Shown here one piece after another: positions 11,411-21,737 of a DNA stretch of 64,000 bases (the first letter of the stretch is position 1; each line of letters starts with the position of its first letter). The stretch comes from Adiantum capillus-veneris (Eukaryota; Streptophyta; Polypodiopsida; Polypodiales; Pteridaceae): the NCBI GenBank assembly GCA_014529385.2, contig CM043953.1, forward strand, positions 81,598,338 to 81,662,337, read 5' to 3'. A program made the translations under genes and the position numbers. The notes beneath the pieces were generated by a model. It did not search any database. It was not told the DNA's origin and saw only the letters and a program-made list of their open reading frames with translations.

Positions 11411-11604
11411 CCATGGTTAAGGTAAGGCTTCACCCTCCATAGCCTAATGCTAACCATTTGTGATTTTTGGATGCTCATGTTTTCGCATTTTTTGCGATAT
11501 TATTGTCATGCCTTCTTTTGGTCACTAGCACCCCTCGTATTGGGATGTAATATTTAAACAGTTTGTTGGTGGTATTCATGGCTGTCCCTTCACTTCATCC
11601 CTAG

Positions 11605-12354
11605 TTGATGATCGGAAGGCGGTTACCTTGCATTTGTCCTGGAATGGTCGCCAGTCCCCTCATGGTAACTCCCTCCGATTGGAGAGCATTCACTACAGTA
11701 AAGTGTTCTCTCTTGCTTTGGCTTAGTGCTCTCCTCAACAAGCATACTTTCTCTCGCAAAAAGAGTTATGCCAGGTTGAGCATGTAGGTTCTCTCCTTTC
11801 CAGCTACTGCTTTTCCCTTGCTTGCGGGGTCCCAACTTTCATATTGGAATCTCGCCCATTACAATGTGTCCCATGATAATCAGTTGTGGTCGCTCTCGTG
11901 GCAAAGAACGTTGTGTCGCATTTGGAAGAATCATCTACCACTCAACGAGCACATTTTCTTATGACGGTGCATGGTCAGTGCTCTACTGATTGGTACTTTG
12001 TTGCGTGTGCGAGGCATTGCCTCCTCTTGTTGTGTTTGATATCATGGGGTCAACAAGATTGTGTTGCATATGCTTTGGAATTGTCGGTGTTCCCGAAGTT
12101 TTGTCAAAAAGGTGTCCTCCGCTTTTCACCTTCATTTCCCCTCTGGGATCTTTCATAGATGGTTCTGGCTTTTTGGAGTCCTCCAACAACCGCAATCTCC
12201 TTTTGAGGTCTTCTTCAATTGGGTCAAATTTTGGGTTACGTGGAGCAGGTGGCACCAACGTAATTCTCAGATGTTTCATGCCACAAAAATTGACCCTCTT
12301 CCTCACTTCAAATTTTTGCTCAAACAAGCACTACACTTTGCTCATGTTGCATGA
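11605..12354 (+). pseudogene. LINE retrotransposon 3' remnant (zf-RVT region)
   Basis: Across shifting frames near 11880-12140 one reads 'HLPLNEHIFLWR', then a cysteine pair and 'IVLHMLWNCRCSRSFVKK'. This is the pattern of the zinc-binding domain that follows the RT in plant L1-type LINEs (C-x2-C...H-x-LW-x-C). The next stretch, 'FFNWVKFWVTWSRWHQRNS', fits the tail of the same ORF2. Stops and frameshifts are frequent and no poly-A tail is visible. The upstream part (11605-11880) probably belongs to it but shows no clear motif. Confidence 0.55.
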
Positions 12355-12528
12355 GATATCTCTCTAGAAGGTTTTAAGATTTACTTTGATTGTTTCTAGT
12401 CTTCAGAGCCTCATGATGCTCCGTATTTTGTACTTTTCTTTTATGGTGGGATTTCCTCGAAGTGTGTGGGACAAATCTTTGAGGTCTCTTGGGATTGTGC
12501 TTGCAAATTCGATACTTCTCTTCTTCCT

Positions 12529-12571
12529 CCCCCCCGCCCCCCCCCCCCCCCTCCCTCTCTCTCTCTCTCTC
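12529..12571. repeat. Poly-C run followed by (CT)n
   Basis: A cytosine run interrupted by one G (12529-12551) is followed by a CT microsatellite. Open frames crossing it on both strands are composition artefacts. Confidence 0.9.
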
Positions 12572-13354
12572 ACATGTTGCATGTCTCAAACGCCAAACTG
12601 CATGCTCCAAACTAGTTTTTTCATACAAAAAACACATACCGGTATGAAGGAATGGAAAAGAGTTAAGATTCCAAAAAAATACCACTGGTTTCATACCATT
12701 GGGACCCAAACAAGCATTACACATGTTAAAGAATTTAAGATGGCTTGCCAAAAAGAAAAGCATATGTGACCTTTGCCCTTTGGACATGCCAAAAACACTT
12801 ACAACTCCTCTAGAGGCTCAATGGCTTCTAATGGCCAATGCTCTGGCCACCCATAGGTGTATGCACAAAAAGGCCACTAATATGAAAGGGAGAGGGAAAA
12901 CTCTTTGGATAGGTCTCAACTTTGGAGACTATAAGTAACCAAACAATGCCTAACACAAACCTTTTTTGTGAATACTTGAATTACCTACTGATTGAAAATC
13001 TATAATCGCAAATCAGCTATGTTTGAAAGCTTTTATACAAAGTTCCTCTACATTTTGTATGCTTTCTTACCTTTTAGTCTCAATTTTAAAGATAACCGTT
13101 CATAAATTGTAGGTGGAATTACACCAAACCTAAAGTTTTTTCAAGCATTGAATTACCAACGTTAATTACCAAAAAGTGTAAGGGGTGGTGTAATTTATTC
13201 TCATTTTGTTTTAGAATCCCAACGTCAGATTCACCGTGTTCCTTGAGGTGAGATTTGTTCCTTGATGTGTAAAACTTTTCTATATGAGAAAAGGTTTTAG
13301 TGGAAATCCTCTAACCAGGTGGCTGCCTAGTTTCAACTCAATGGCTTTGAGAAG
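12572..13354. other. No gene seen
   Basis: AT-rich DNA without a supported coding frame, RNA gene or element end on either strand. Confidence 0.5.
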
Positions 13355-13905
13355 CTACTTGTCAACAGGGCTATAGAAGGCCTGATGCCGATATGTGAAT
13401 CTACTTTTGATTGGTGATTGGTTTACCCCTTTAAACAAGCAGTGGAAGAAGCAATGGTCGGAGGCTCGATGGAGGTTACGAAGAACATTTGGAATCCCTA
13501 TGAGGTGTTGTAGCAAGATCACCCCAAACAAGTAGTCTTCCCCTTTGGAAGTGCACCTAAAGCCTTCATAGTACTCCGGACCTAAAGCCATGTGCCCTTG
13601 CCGATGTCTCACACTCAAGCGAGTGACCAATGCAATTATTATATTAGCTTTGCCATGCCAAAGTTAGACACTACAGCCTCAAAAAATTTGTCAAGCAACA
13701 CGTTGTTAGACTCCATGTCTCTATGGATTACATGGAGCAGCCACTCTTCATGCAGAAAGTAGAGCCCTCAAGCTGCACAACGCACAATTTACTTCTAGTG
13801 TTGCAATGTCAACCTCTATTTTATCCCCTCATCTCCATGCATCCTATCATCTAAGCTTCCACCTTCCATGTACTCAAACACTAACAATCTTTGTTTGCCC
13901 ATTTG
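13355..13905 (-). pseudogene. Receptor-like Ser/Thr kinase pseudogene fragment
   Basis: Minus-strand frames, joined across frameshifts, give the kinase subdomains in order. 'LLVFEYMEGGSLDD' (hinge, near 13885-13850) comes first, then '[20 protein letters not shown]' with the HRD catalytic loop (near 13775-13715), then 'VVSNFGMA' in place of DFG (near 13670). Last come 'GPEYYEGFRCTSKGEDYLFG' and 'VILLQHLIG' (13590-13500), matching the APE and K-S-D-V-Y-SFGV region. The wording is typical of plant receptor-like kinases. The DFG aspartate is Asn, the catalytic region has stops, and no introns interrupt it, so it is a dead, possibly processed or element-carried fragment. The N-lobe is missing. 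Confidence 0.75.
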
Positions 13906-14240
13906 CCCACCTTGCAATAGCCTAACAACAGTAGTCGGCTATTGCAACAGTAGTCGGCTGTTGTGGGTGCGACTCAAAAGGCACCATTTGCATCACATGT
14001 TTACAAAAACGCAGCATGACCTTAGGATTTGTAGCTGCTGCGAGGGTAGGCTGTGTATATAGGCTCATGATGCAAATCAAATGGAAATGACTAGTAGCCC
14101 TTCAGAGATGGCGAGCAAGGAGGGCGCCCGACAGTGTCGGCAAACAGGGCGAAAAGCACAAAAGCAGGCTGCAATGAAAAGCAAAAACATGGAGAGAGGG
14201 CATAAGAGAAGGAAGAAAAAAACTCACAGCCAGAGATGAG

Positions 14241-14359
14241 CATGGAGATGGCCTCGACAAATATGAGGTTGAGGGCGATGAGGGGAAGGCACAGGTAGTT
14301 CATGGCATGGCCGAGGCCGATGATCTGGGCCTTGCGGGACTTGACTCCGCCCTTGTGGT
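14241..14359 (-). pseudogene. Isolated exon of an unidentified membrane protein
   Basis: A GC-rich, codon-like stretch unlike its AT-rich surroundings reads 'FNHKGGVKSRKAQIIGLGHA' and continues into a hydrophobic segment ('LCLPLIALNLIFVEAISML'). It is bounded by a plausible acceptor (CACAAAG|C) and donor (GGCT|GTGAGT). At its upstream end it abuts retrotransposon LTR sequence starting about 14364. No neighbouring exons were found. I do not recognise the family. It is either a fragment carried by an element or the remains of a gene broken by the LTR. Confidence 0.5.
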
Positions 14360-14363
14360 TGAA

Positions 14364-14540
14364 GCTTTGTGAATGTGTGAACTTTGCTCAAGATGAGTGC
14401 TCCAAACTGTGCTCAAGGGTTCCTTTTACTTACAAAAGGGAGAGCCTTCCGTTCCTTTAGTGAGAGTGCAATGGACACAAACAAAGTGGATGAACACTGT
14501 GAATGAAGGTGCTGAGACTGAGAGATAAGAATACGACACC
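14364..14540 (-). mobile_element. LTR fragment related to LTR A and LTR B
   Basis: From 14364 the sequence ('AACTTTGCTCAAGATGAGTG' and onward) matches the start of LTR A (from about 16190) and of LTR B (from about 21765), including 'GGGAGAGCCTTCC' and the run ending 'GTGCTGAGACTGAG'. The terminal bases of the LTR are missing. It may be the truncated 3' LTR of the element whose 5' LTR is LTR A, giving a shrunken element 14364-18452. Confidence 0.7.
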
Positions 14541-14907
14541 GGTCTTCCTCAAAGATTGTGCATGCAATGTAAATGAACAAATAGACGGAGTACCAAACTA
14601 TTCACCACACACACGCAAACAATGAGATCGAATCTTGTCTTGCTGATCTAAATCAATCAACTGTGGCAAACTGTGTCATGCGAAGGAAGAGACATGGAAT
14701 GTGAATTCCTTGAATGCAAACATTTGAGCTTTTCATGAGTAATCCGCATACATCCGTGCTCATTCATGAGTGAATCGTGTTCATCGTACAATATGTCATG
14801 CCTGTGAAAAGGAATCACATAAGGACAGTGACTAAAATACAGGAAAACATCACGAATGAAACACGCGAACAATGTGTGCTGACTAATCATTCAAACACAA
14901 AAAACTT

Positions 14908-15050
14908 CTTGTGGGGGTTCTTTGGACCTAGGCTCGAGAGCTAAGATCGGTTCTTCGTGATTGATCAAATCTTCCTATGGGGGTTCTGTGGACCTCGACT
15001 CGAAAGCTAAGATCGGTTCTTCGTGATTGATCGAATCTGCAACGAGGTTA
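14908..15050. repeat. 74-bp tandem duplication
   Basis: Two copies of a unit running from 'GGGGGTTCT' through 'AGCTAAGATCGGTTCTTCGT' and ending near 'GATTGATC', at about 14908 and 14982. It lies in the internal region of the retrotransposon head. Confidence 0.85.
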
Positions 15051-15135
15051 GCTTTGCTAGGAAAAGTATCAACTAACGCATCATCCTTGTGAACAATCAC
15101 ATCGTGGTCATGCAAATCATCATGCTTGTGAGAAA

Positions 15136-15845
15136 TCACATCTTGATCATTTGCAAATCATCATGCTTGTCATTGTTATCCAAGTCATCATGCTTATCAT
15201 TATCATTCAATTCATCATGCTTATCATCATGCAAATCTTGTGTGTCATGCTTTGGAGAAGAAGAGACGGAGAGAGTCTCCTTTTTCAGATTCTGTTCAAA
15301 TGGTGCCTGCACAATTGAAAAGAGTCGCAAGAACTCTTTCATGTGTTGGTTGCTCTTGTCTTTTCTTGCTTTGTTCTCGCGATCAAATTCTGCTTGTCTT
15401 TTATTGGCTTCCAATCGTGCTTCACGCTCTATGGCTGCCACTCTTTCTTCGTATTCACAATCTATGGCTGCCCTTCTTTCTTCGTAGGCCTTTCTTTCTG
15501 CTTCTCTTTCTGCTTTTCTTTCTTCGCGTTCTAACTTTCTTTCCATAAGCAACTGCTTCAACTCCTCCATAGGAGTTAGTACAATCCTTGGCGTAGATGG
15601 GGAAGGGAAAGGGTCAGAAAAACCTCCTGGTGGGGAAAATTCTTCTTCGCCTCTCTCATGCTCATCACCTCCAAGCAAAGTATCCATCTCGCTTCGAGTG
15701 ATGACCATCCACTGAAGTCTTGGGTTCTTAAGTTCACGAGGAACTTGGGTTCTTGTGGGTCTTGGGTGCTTGGGTTCTTGAGGTTCTTGAGTTCTTGAGG
15801 GTCTTGAGGTTCTTGAGGTTCTTGAGATTCTTCTGTAGCTTGCAA
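15136..15845 (-). CDS. Gag-like N-terminal protein of the LTR-A retrotransposon
   Basis: The open frame at 15708-15136 (190 codons) starts 'MVITRSEMDTLLGGDEHERG' and has a proline-rich stretch. It continues with a long charged coiled coil (about residues 55-125, E/R/K heptads) and ends in a repetitive acidic tail of 'NDKHDDL' units. An overlapping frame to 15845 encodes a P-Q-E repeat from a 9-bp minisatellite built on CTTGAGGTT (15718-15836). The position just downstream of LTR A and its mutated PBS makes this the start of the element's gag. The same start occurs at 21346 (copy B). No matrix, capsid or zinc-knuckle motif is visible, so the gag label rests on position. Positions 15846-16171 are leader DNA. 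Confidence 0.5.
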
Positions 15846-16171
15846 TCTGTTTAAGAGAAGGATCTTCTCTTCACCCGAGTTTTGCTCTTTTCCGCGGGCT
15901 CACCCCTTGGCGGCCTTGCGCTCACACCAAGGTTGCTTTTTCCCACCTCATGTCAATTGGCCGGCCGCGAAGTGCACAGTCCGAGTGAAAAGACGCACAA
16001 GGGGAGGCTGGACAAGCCCTTCTTTCTTGGGTTTCCTGTCACTCTTCAAAAACACGATTAGGAATCGACACGCCCAAGAGGACTTGGGTTACGTGCGACT
16101 GCAACAAGCAAAAAAATTTATGTGGTTCTTTCCTCGAGTGATACATAACACTGCCAAAGCTCTTATAGCAA

Positions 16172-18452
16172 TATAAGGTGCAGCGGAAGTGAATGTTGAA
16201 CTTTGCTCAAGATGAGTGCTCCGAACTGTGCTCAAGGATTCCTTTTACTTACGGAAGGGAGAGCCTTCCTTTCCTTTAGTGAGAGAGTGCAATGGACACA
16301 AACAAAGTGGATGAACACTGTGAATGAAGGTGCTGAGACTGAGCGATAGAGCGAGAAAAATACGGCACCAGAATGTTGTCAAAACCCTCCTTCGAAGGGC
16401 CCACTCTCTATGGCGAGAGCGGTCCACTTATGATTGCACAAATCTCTACAATGCTTGGACTTGCCGATGAGGTCGATGACAATGAGGACGACGATTAGAC
16501 GGGCTGAAATCTGAAAATGCTAATAACTGAAATCTGCAAACCTTTATTTGCTGAATTCTGACTCTATGTCGGTGACGATGTCGATGGCAACGATACGACG
16601 ACGACACGCTGAAAACGCAGATGCTGAAATTTGCGTTTTTCGGACTGAATTTGTAAGCCTTGCGGAATCTGTCGTGCGACGAGGAACTGCTGCGGGCAAG
16701 TGAGATCTGCGAGGTTCGGGGGTTCGACTGTCTGCTGAAAACTGAAAACGCTGATGCTTGTGGGGATTCCGTTGCAAAGATCTACAAAAATGCTGAGTTG
16801 TCTTGCAAATGCAAAAACGCTAGGGCTGAAAATTGTCCTACTGCTGCCGGTTGTCCTGCAAATGCAAAACGCTAGGCTTCTTGATCTGTCTTGCTGCTGC
16901 CGGGGTTGATCTATTGTGCAAAAAATGCTATGCTGCCTGTGGATGGAAACGCTAGGTCCTTGCAGATGCAAAAACGCTAGCTCTGCAGATGTGGGGGGTC
17001 TTGCTGAGAAGTTGCCTATTGAGCAAGGTGCTCCTGCTACCTCTTCTGCCGGAAAGTGCTAGCGCTAGGTTTGCTTATATATTCACTTAGTCAAATTGCC
17101 CTACCCAGATCCCAACAAAAGTCACTTAAAAATAATAAGTGAAAAATGTCAAAAATAGGGAAAATAGGTCTATGTACTGTAAAAATGCTCTTGATGGGTT
17201 CTGATGGAAATCTGATGATCATGCTGTGTGCAACCCGAGGATATGCATCTAATCTAAGTGCCTCGGCATGCATGGTCTGCGAATGGACTCACAAAAATGC
17301 AAGATCATTTCCTATTCTAGACTGACTTGACAAACTGAACCATGCTCATGCTGTAGCTTGTCCACGGACACATAGGGTTGGATGTGTCATGTGACACCCA
17401 ACCACCCGGCTCTGCACCATCGTCCTCCATTCCCCTTTGAGCACTACCTTGACCTCCAGCCCTTGCCATCGAGTTCACCGGGTCATCCACCCTAAGCACT
17501 AAAGGGCACGGATTAATTAATGAAGTAAGAGAGGTGGGATCGACGAAAGAGAACTCGGGGCACAAAAGCAGAGGCGCTGTGGGGCGTACGATTTCACTTA
17601 AAGATAAGCTAGGACATAAATAAGTAAACTTGGACAACCAGACCCACGTTTACTTATGTATGTATTTGTAAACTTAAACATATTTCACAAACGTCACGCA
17701 GGTGAGGTGGATAGCACAATTGCCTTGCACACATGAGGTCACGGGCTCAAATCTCGGAGCCGCGTCTGAGGGGCTTGTGAGTCAACGTTTACTTTCCTTT
17801 TTCCCCAAACCCAAGGCGCCTCGAGAGGCGCACGATTTCACTTACAGGTAAACTAGGACATAAATAAGTAAACTTGGACAGCCATACCCATGTTTACTTA
17901 TTTATGTATTTGTAAACTCAAACATATTTCACAAACGTCACACAGGTGAGGTGGATAGCACAATTGCCTTGCACGCATGAGGTCGTGGGGTCAAATCCCG
18001 GAGCCGTGCACGAGGGGCTCGTAAGTCAACGTTTACTTTCCTTTTCCCCCAAACCCAAGGCGCCTCGAGATTCCCACTTTCGACTTCCACCACCGATCCC
18101 ATCTCTCCCCATCCGTGCCCTTTAGTGTTGAGGGTCGTCCATCTGCTCAGTCGCCTCAACCGCAGCCCATTTAAATTTGGAAAACGCTTTCAAACATCAT
18201 CTCTCCAGAACCTCAAGCTTTCCTAGATCATGACACTTCATCATTTACTTGGGAGAGAGTTCATCATATTCTCGACTGCTTTCGTGCCACATTGATTGCC
18301 CACTAACCTATATCTACCAATAAAATTTTTTGCTCCCAAAAAAATAAACTTGTATTTTTCGCCAGCCAAAAAGGGAAGTCGACTCTAAGGCCTTTGCTCT
18401 TCGGGCAGGCCAAAAAACCAACCAAACACTAAGGCCTTACCGTTTAAGGCCA
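16172..18452 (-). mobile_element. 5' LTR of a minus-strand retrotransposon (LTR A)
   Basis: It matches LTR B (21738-23972) along nearly its whole length, about 2.28 kb. In minus orientation it begins 'TGGCCTTAAACGG' and ends at a degraded 'CCTTATA', next to a mutated copy of the tRNA-Met-type PBS found at LTR B. The + strand frames inside it are shadows. It carries two tRNA-like modules about 240 bp apart. Confidence 0.7.
17701..18010 (+). repeat. Two tRNA-like modules within LTR A
   Basis: At 17701-17765 and 17945-18010 the sequence has a Box-A-like 'GGATAGCACAATTGCC' and, some 35 bases later, a Box-B-like 'GGGTCAAATCCCG'. The anticodon-arm position ('CCTTGCACGCATGAGG') resembles tRNA-Ala or tRNA-Val. 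The two modules are parts of a tandem repeat of about 242 bp that also contains 'TAAACTTGGACAGCCA'. The acceptor stem does not pair well, so these are tRNA-derived (SINE-like), not tRNA genes. Confidence 0.5.
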
Positions 18453-18552
18453 TAACTAGAGTGCGTCGTTAGCCTGCATGACCGCAAGTGGATAACAAAT
18501 TGGTGTAACGGTTCAAGCCTTCATGGCGATTGCAATTAGAGAAGCACATGCC

Positions 18553-19726
18553 TCATAGTATCTTCGCCAGTTTTGTTGTACGATTGGCCCTCTTGTAGTT
18601 GTCAATGTCCTTTTGCAACAAGCTCGTGTGTGTATTGTTAGCCAACATAAGTGCTTGCTTTAGTTGGTACATTATGAGCAGGTATGGCTTGTATAGGGTG
18701 TAAACAGAGAATAGAGTCGATGCACGGTTCTTTACATATATACTGAAGTTGATTTTACCATCATACTGGCCTTTCCCAAAAGGGAACAGGAATGGAAACA
18801 TTGTTGTCTCTATTGTGATGTCGTTTGTAGAGCTTGATGGGACAGGCATGCCGTTTGGCTTGAAAGCAACTGTTCTCTCACGCAACTATTGACGGCCACG
18901 GAGCTGCAGAGAAGCAAATTCATAAGTATCGCTAGCAGTGAATGCTCTTCTCCTGGTTGGTTCAACGATGTTTTTGATGATACCAAACATCAAACTTGTG
19001 TCAAGCTGCACCATCAGTGCAAACCGTGCGTTGTCTTGTTGTTGTTGAATGATCTTTCTCACACTGTCTTGACTTAGTATGCAGAGGCCAAGCTTCTTAT
19101 TCGGCCGTTCAGCCATCGGCATGTGCTTCTGTAGTACGAAGTTTCTCTCGAGATTGAATGCAAGTATGTCTGCCACTTGTGATGTAGCTAGATCTTGCTC
19201 TGTGAAGGTTGTTCTATGCTCTTTACTCCATGATAGCAGAGGGTTATCTAATATTGAACGTCTGTCTAGTGTACCTCGTGCAATTGTTGTCACTGTTGAC
19301 AGATATGTCAATGACGCTCAGTAGCTGTATGTGGAGCTGATTTCCGTTCGATATTCTTCGTGTGTAGTCTGGAAGTAAGGGCACACAATATCTGCGACGT
19401 GCACGTGAGTTCTCACAAGTGGAGCACTGCACCCATTGCGTTTCTATTCGTCTCCCCAATTTTTATAATACGAGGGAACGTGCCATTCCCACGGCAGCAT
19501 GCAATTTTCGGTGTGTTCTTTTTACTATGTTCTCAGTGTTCAAGATTAGAATGTGGCACTTCTTACTCACTACACGCTGGAATATGTTGCCGTTGCAACT
19601 GTAGAGGAGATGTGTCCAAGGTTCTCTTGATCTGTTTGCAATGAAACACGGTAGAGTTAGACCATAACTAGTTGCGCCTGCAGAAACGAGCTGAGTAAGG
19701 TTGTTGAAGTTGGACATACTGTTCAA
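18553..19726 (-). pseudogene. Helitron replication protein remnant (Helitron-like N domain)
   Basis: Three consecutive frames read in order on the minus strand. At 19459-19244 is a Cys-containing start ('QWVQCSTCENSRARRRYC'). At 19311-18886 is 'ILAFNLERNFVLQKHMPMAE'. At 18885-18553 is 'TTMFPFLFPFGKGQYDGK', then 'RASTLFSVYTLYKPYLLIMY'. The last is the signature of the Helitron-like N-terminal domain, where 'FPFLFP.G.G' precedes the rolling-circle Rep domain. Helitrons replicate by a rolling circle with a HUH Rep and an SF1B helicase; neither catalytic domain is present here, and stops separate the pieces. No Helitron ends were identified around it. Positions 18453-18552 show nothing else. Confidence 0.7.
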
Positions 19727-20512
19727 CTAGCCACTGGGTCTTGTTACACACAAAGCTACTATGATTGCTACGCGGGGGAAGACGCAGAGGCTTTACTGCA
19801 AAAGAAGGTCGATTCCAATATGCCGATGAGGCAAACGATGACATTGTCGACCTTCTACTGTTGGAATGAATAGGGAGGAGCTTGGCCTACAGAATCTATG
19901 ATATTGAAGAATGCTCTCGCCATGTCGACGAGGCAGGCTTTTCTTCATGGCTCTTTGCTTTCATGTGAACAGGCATAAGGTGTCGGTACAACAGCTAGTT
20001 GGGCGTTGCCACTTCCAACACCAAAGATGGGTGTTGCCACTCCCAGCACCATAGATCAGAGAATGAGTGGAAGGCAGAAGGGTCCGATGGTTCCATTAAA
20101 GCTCTACGCGAACAAGTACTTCTAATTTTTGTCTCCATTGCTTTCTCTTATATGACTTCATATGTGAGTAGAAGTTGCTAATTAACCTCCTAATAAGTTG
20201 CTTAAGCGTAGAGTAAACGCAAGCTATTTTGGAGCACATAAGAAAAGCATGGAAAGAGAAGGGTAATCTGTAGACCCACATGCAACAATGCTTGATCGCT
20301 TCCTGCAGTACTAGCTACAAAAAAGTCACAGTCTCGTGTAGCGATTACTATTATGAGTATGTGCGTGTGGAACTTTTAACGTGCTGCGATGATGGCTTTG
20401 GTTGAAAGGAGGAGCGTCAAAAGATGCTACTGTGTGTGCGGAAATTTTAACGTGCTGCGATGATGGCTTTGGTTGAAAGGAGGAGCGTCAAAAGATGCTA
20501 CTAGCTTCATAG

Positions 20513-20546
<34 letters not shown>

Positions 20547-21020
20547 CAGTGGCCAGAGACAAACCTGTAGACAAATCTCGAAGTTGATTACTCGTGGAAC
20601 CTGCGAACTGCTTGTGGAGAAGATCGAATTGCTCCTACGAACTGCTTACTTCTGGAACCTACGAACTGCTTATGGAGAAGATCGAATTGTTCTTGGGAGC
20701 AACGAAGTAAAGATTGCTTACTTCTGGGAAAGTGCGAACTGCTTGTGGAGAAGATCGAATTGCTCGTGAGAGCAACGCAGCATGCTGTTTTTATTTTATT
20801 CACTTGGTAGCTTCTAACGGCGTAGTTTTTTGTAGAGCTTTTTTGCGGTAATGACGGGGCTTTTTTTTAGAGCTTATGAGCGTCGGATTGGGCTTATGAT
20901 GGCGCCATTTTTTTTAGAGCTTTTGAGAAGGCTTTTGAGTGTTGTTTTTTTTAGAGCTTTTGGAGCCACGTGGGCTGTTGACGGGCCAAGGACTGGGAAA
21001 TGCCCACTACGCTAACGAAG
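19727..21020. other. Non-coding DNA with short tandem repeats
   Basis: No gene seen. A 70-bp unit containing 'TTTAACGTGCTGCGATGATG' is duplicated at about 20378 and 20448. A unit with 'GGAGAAGATCGAATTG' occurs three times at about 20615, 20671 and 20746. A (CT)n tract lies at 20515-20543. Confidence 0.6.
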
Positions 21021-21157
21021 TAAAAACAAGCTCCTTATAATGCAAATTTTTTTGAGCCATTGCTTTAAAACATTGCAGAAACCATTGGACGTTGATTCTG
21101 GGTAAAATTAGACAATCTTTCAATTCATAGAACAAAAGATGTGTGGCAAGTATATAT
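21021..21157. repeat. Direct repeat X, left copy
   Basis: 137 bp starting 'TAAAAACAAGCTCCTTA' and ending 'GGCAAGTATATAT'. Nearly the same 140 bp lies at 23973-24112. The two copies exactly bracket the truncated retrotransposon 21158-23972. Confidence 0.9.
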
Positions 21158-21737
21158 GATCATAAGCAACTGCTTCAACTCCTCCATAGGAGTTAGTGCA
21201 ATCCTTGGCGTAGATGGGAAGGGGAAAGGGTCGGAAAAACCTCCTAGTGGGGAAAATTCTTCTTCGCCTCTCTCATGCTCATCACCTCCAAGCAAAGTAT
21301 CCATTTCGCTTCGAGTGACGACCATCCACTGGGTTCTTAAGTTCACGAGGAACTTGTGGGTCTTGGGTCCTTGGGTTCTTGAGGTTCTTGAGATTCTTCT
21401 GTAGCTTGCAATCTCTGTTAGAGAAGGATCTTCTCTTCACCCGAGTTCTGCTCTTTTCCGCGGGTGCACCCCTTGGCGGCCTTGCGCTCACACCAAGGTT
21501 GCTTTTTCTCACCTCATGTCGATTGGCCGGCCGCTAATTGCACAGTCCGAGTGAAAAGACGCACAAGGGGAGGCTGGACAAGCCCTTCTTTCTTGGGTTT
21601 CCTGTCACTCTTCAAAAACACGATTAGGAATCGACACGCCCAAGGGGACTTGGGTTACGTGCGACCGCAACAAGCACGAAAAATTATGTGGTTCTTTCCT
21701 CGAGTGATAAAGAACACTGCCAAAGCTTTGATACCAA
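21158..21737 (-). pseudogene. Truncated gag start of retrotransposon copy B
   Basis: Matches the 16171-15560 region of copy A: the start 'MDTLLGGDEHERGEEEFSP' is intact at 21310 and the frame is cut about 45 codons later at the junction with repeat X. The P-Q-E minisatellite is shorter than in copy A. The primer binding site lies at 21725-21736. Confidence 0.75.
21725..21736 (-). other. Primer binding site (initiator tRNA-Met type)
   Basis: The minus strand reads TGGTATCAAAGC directly after the LTR end 'CCTTACA', as expected for a site complementary to the 3' end of initiator tRNA-Met (usual form TGGTATCAGAGC). This fixes the orientation and identifies the neighbouring 2.2 kb as a 5' LTR. 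Confidence 0.75.
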
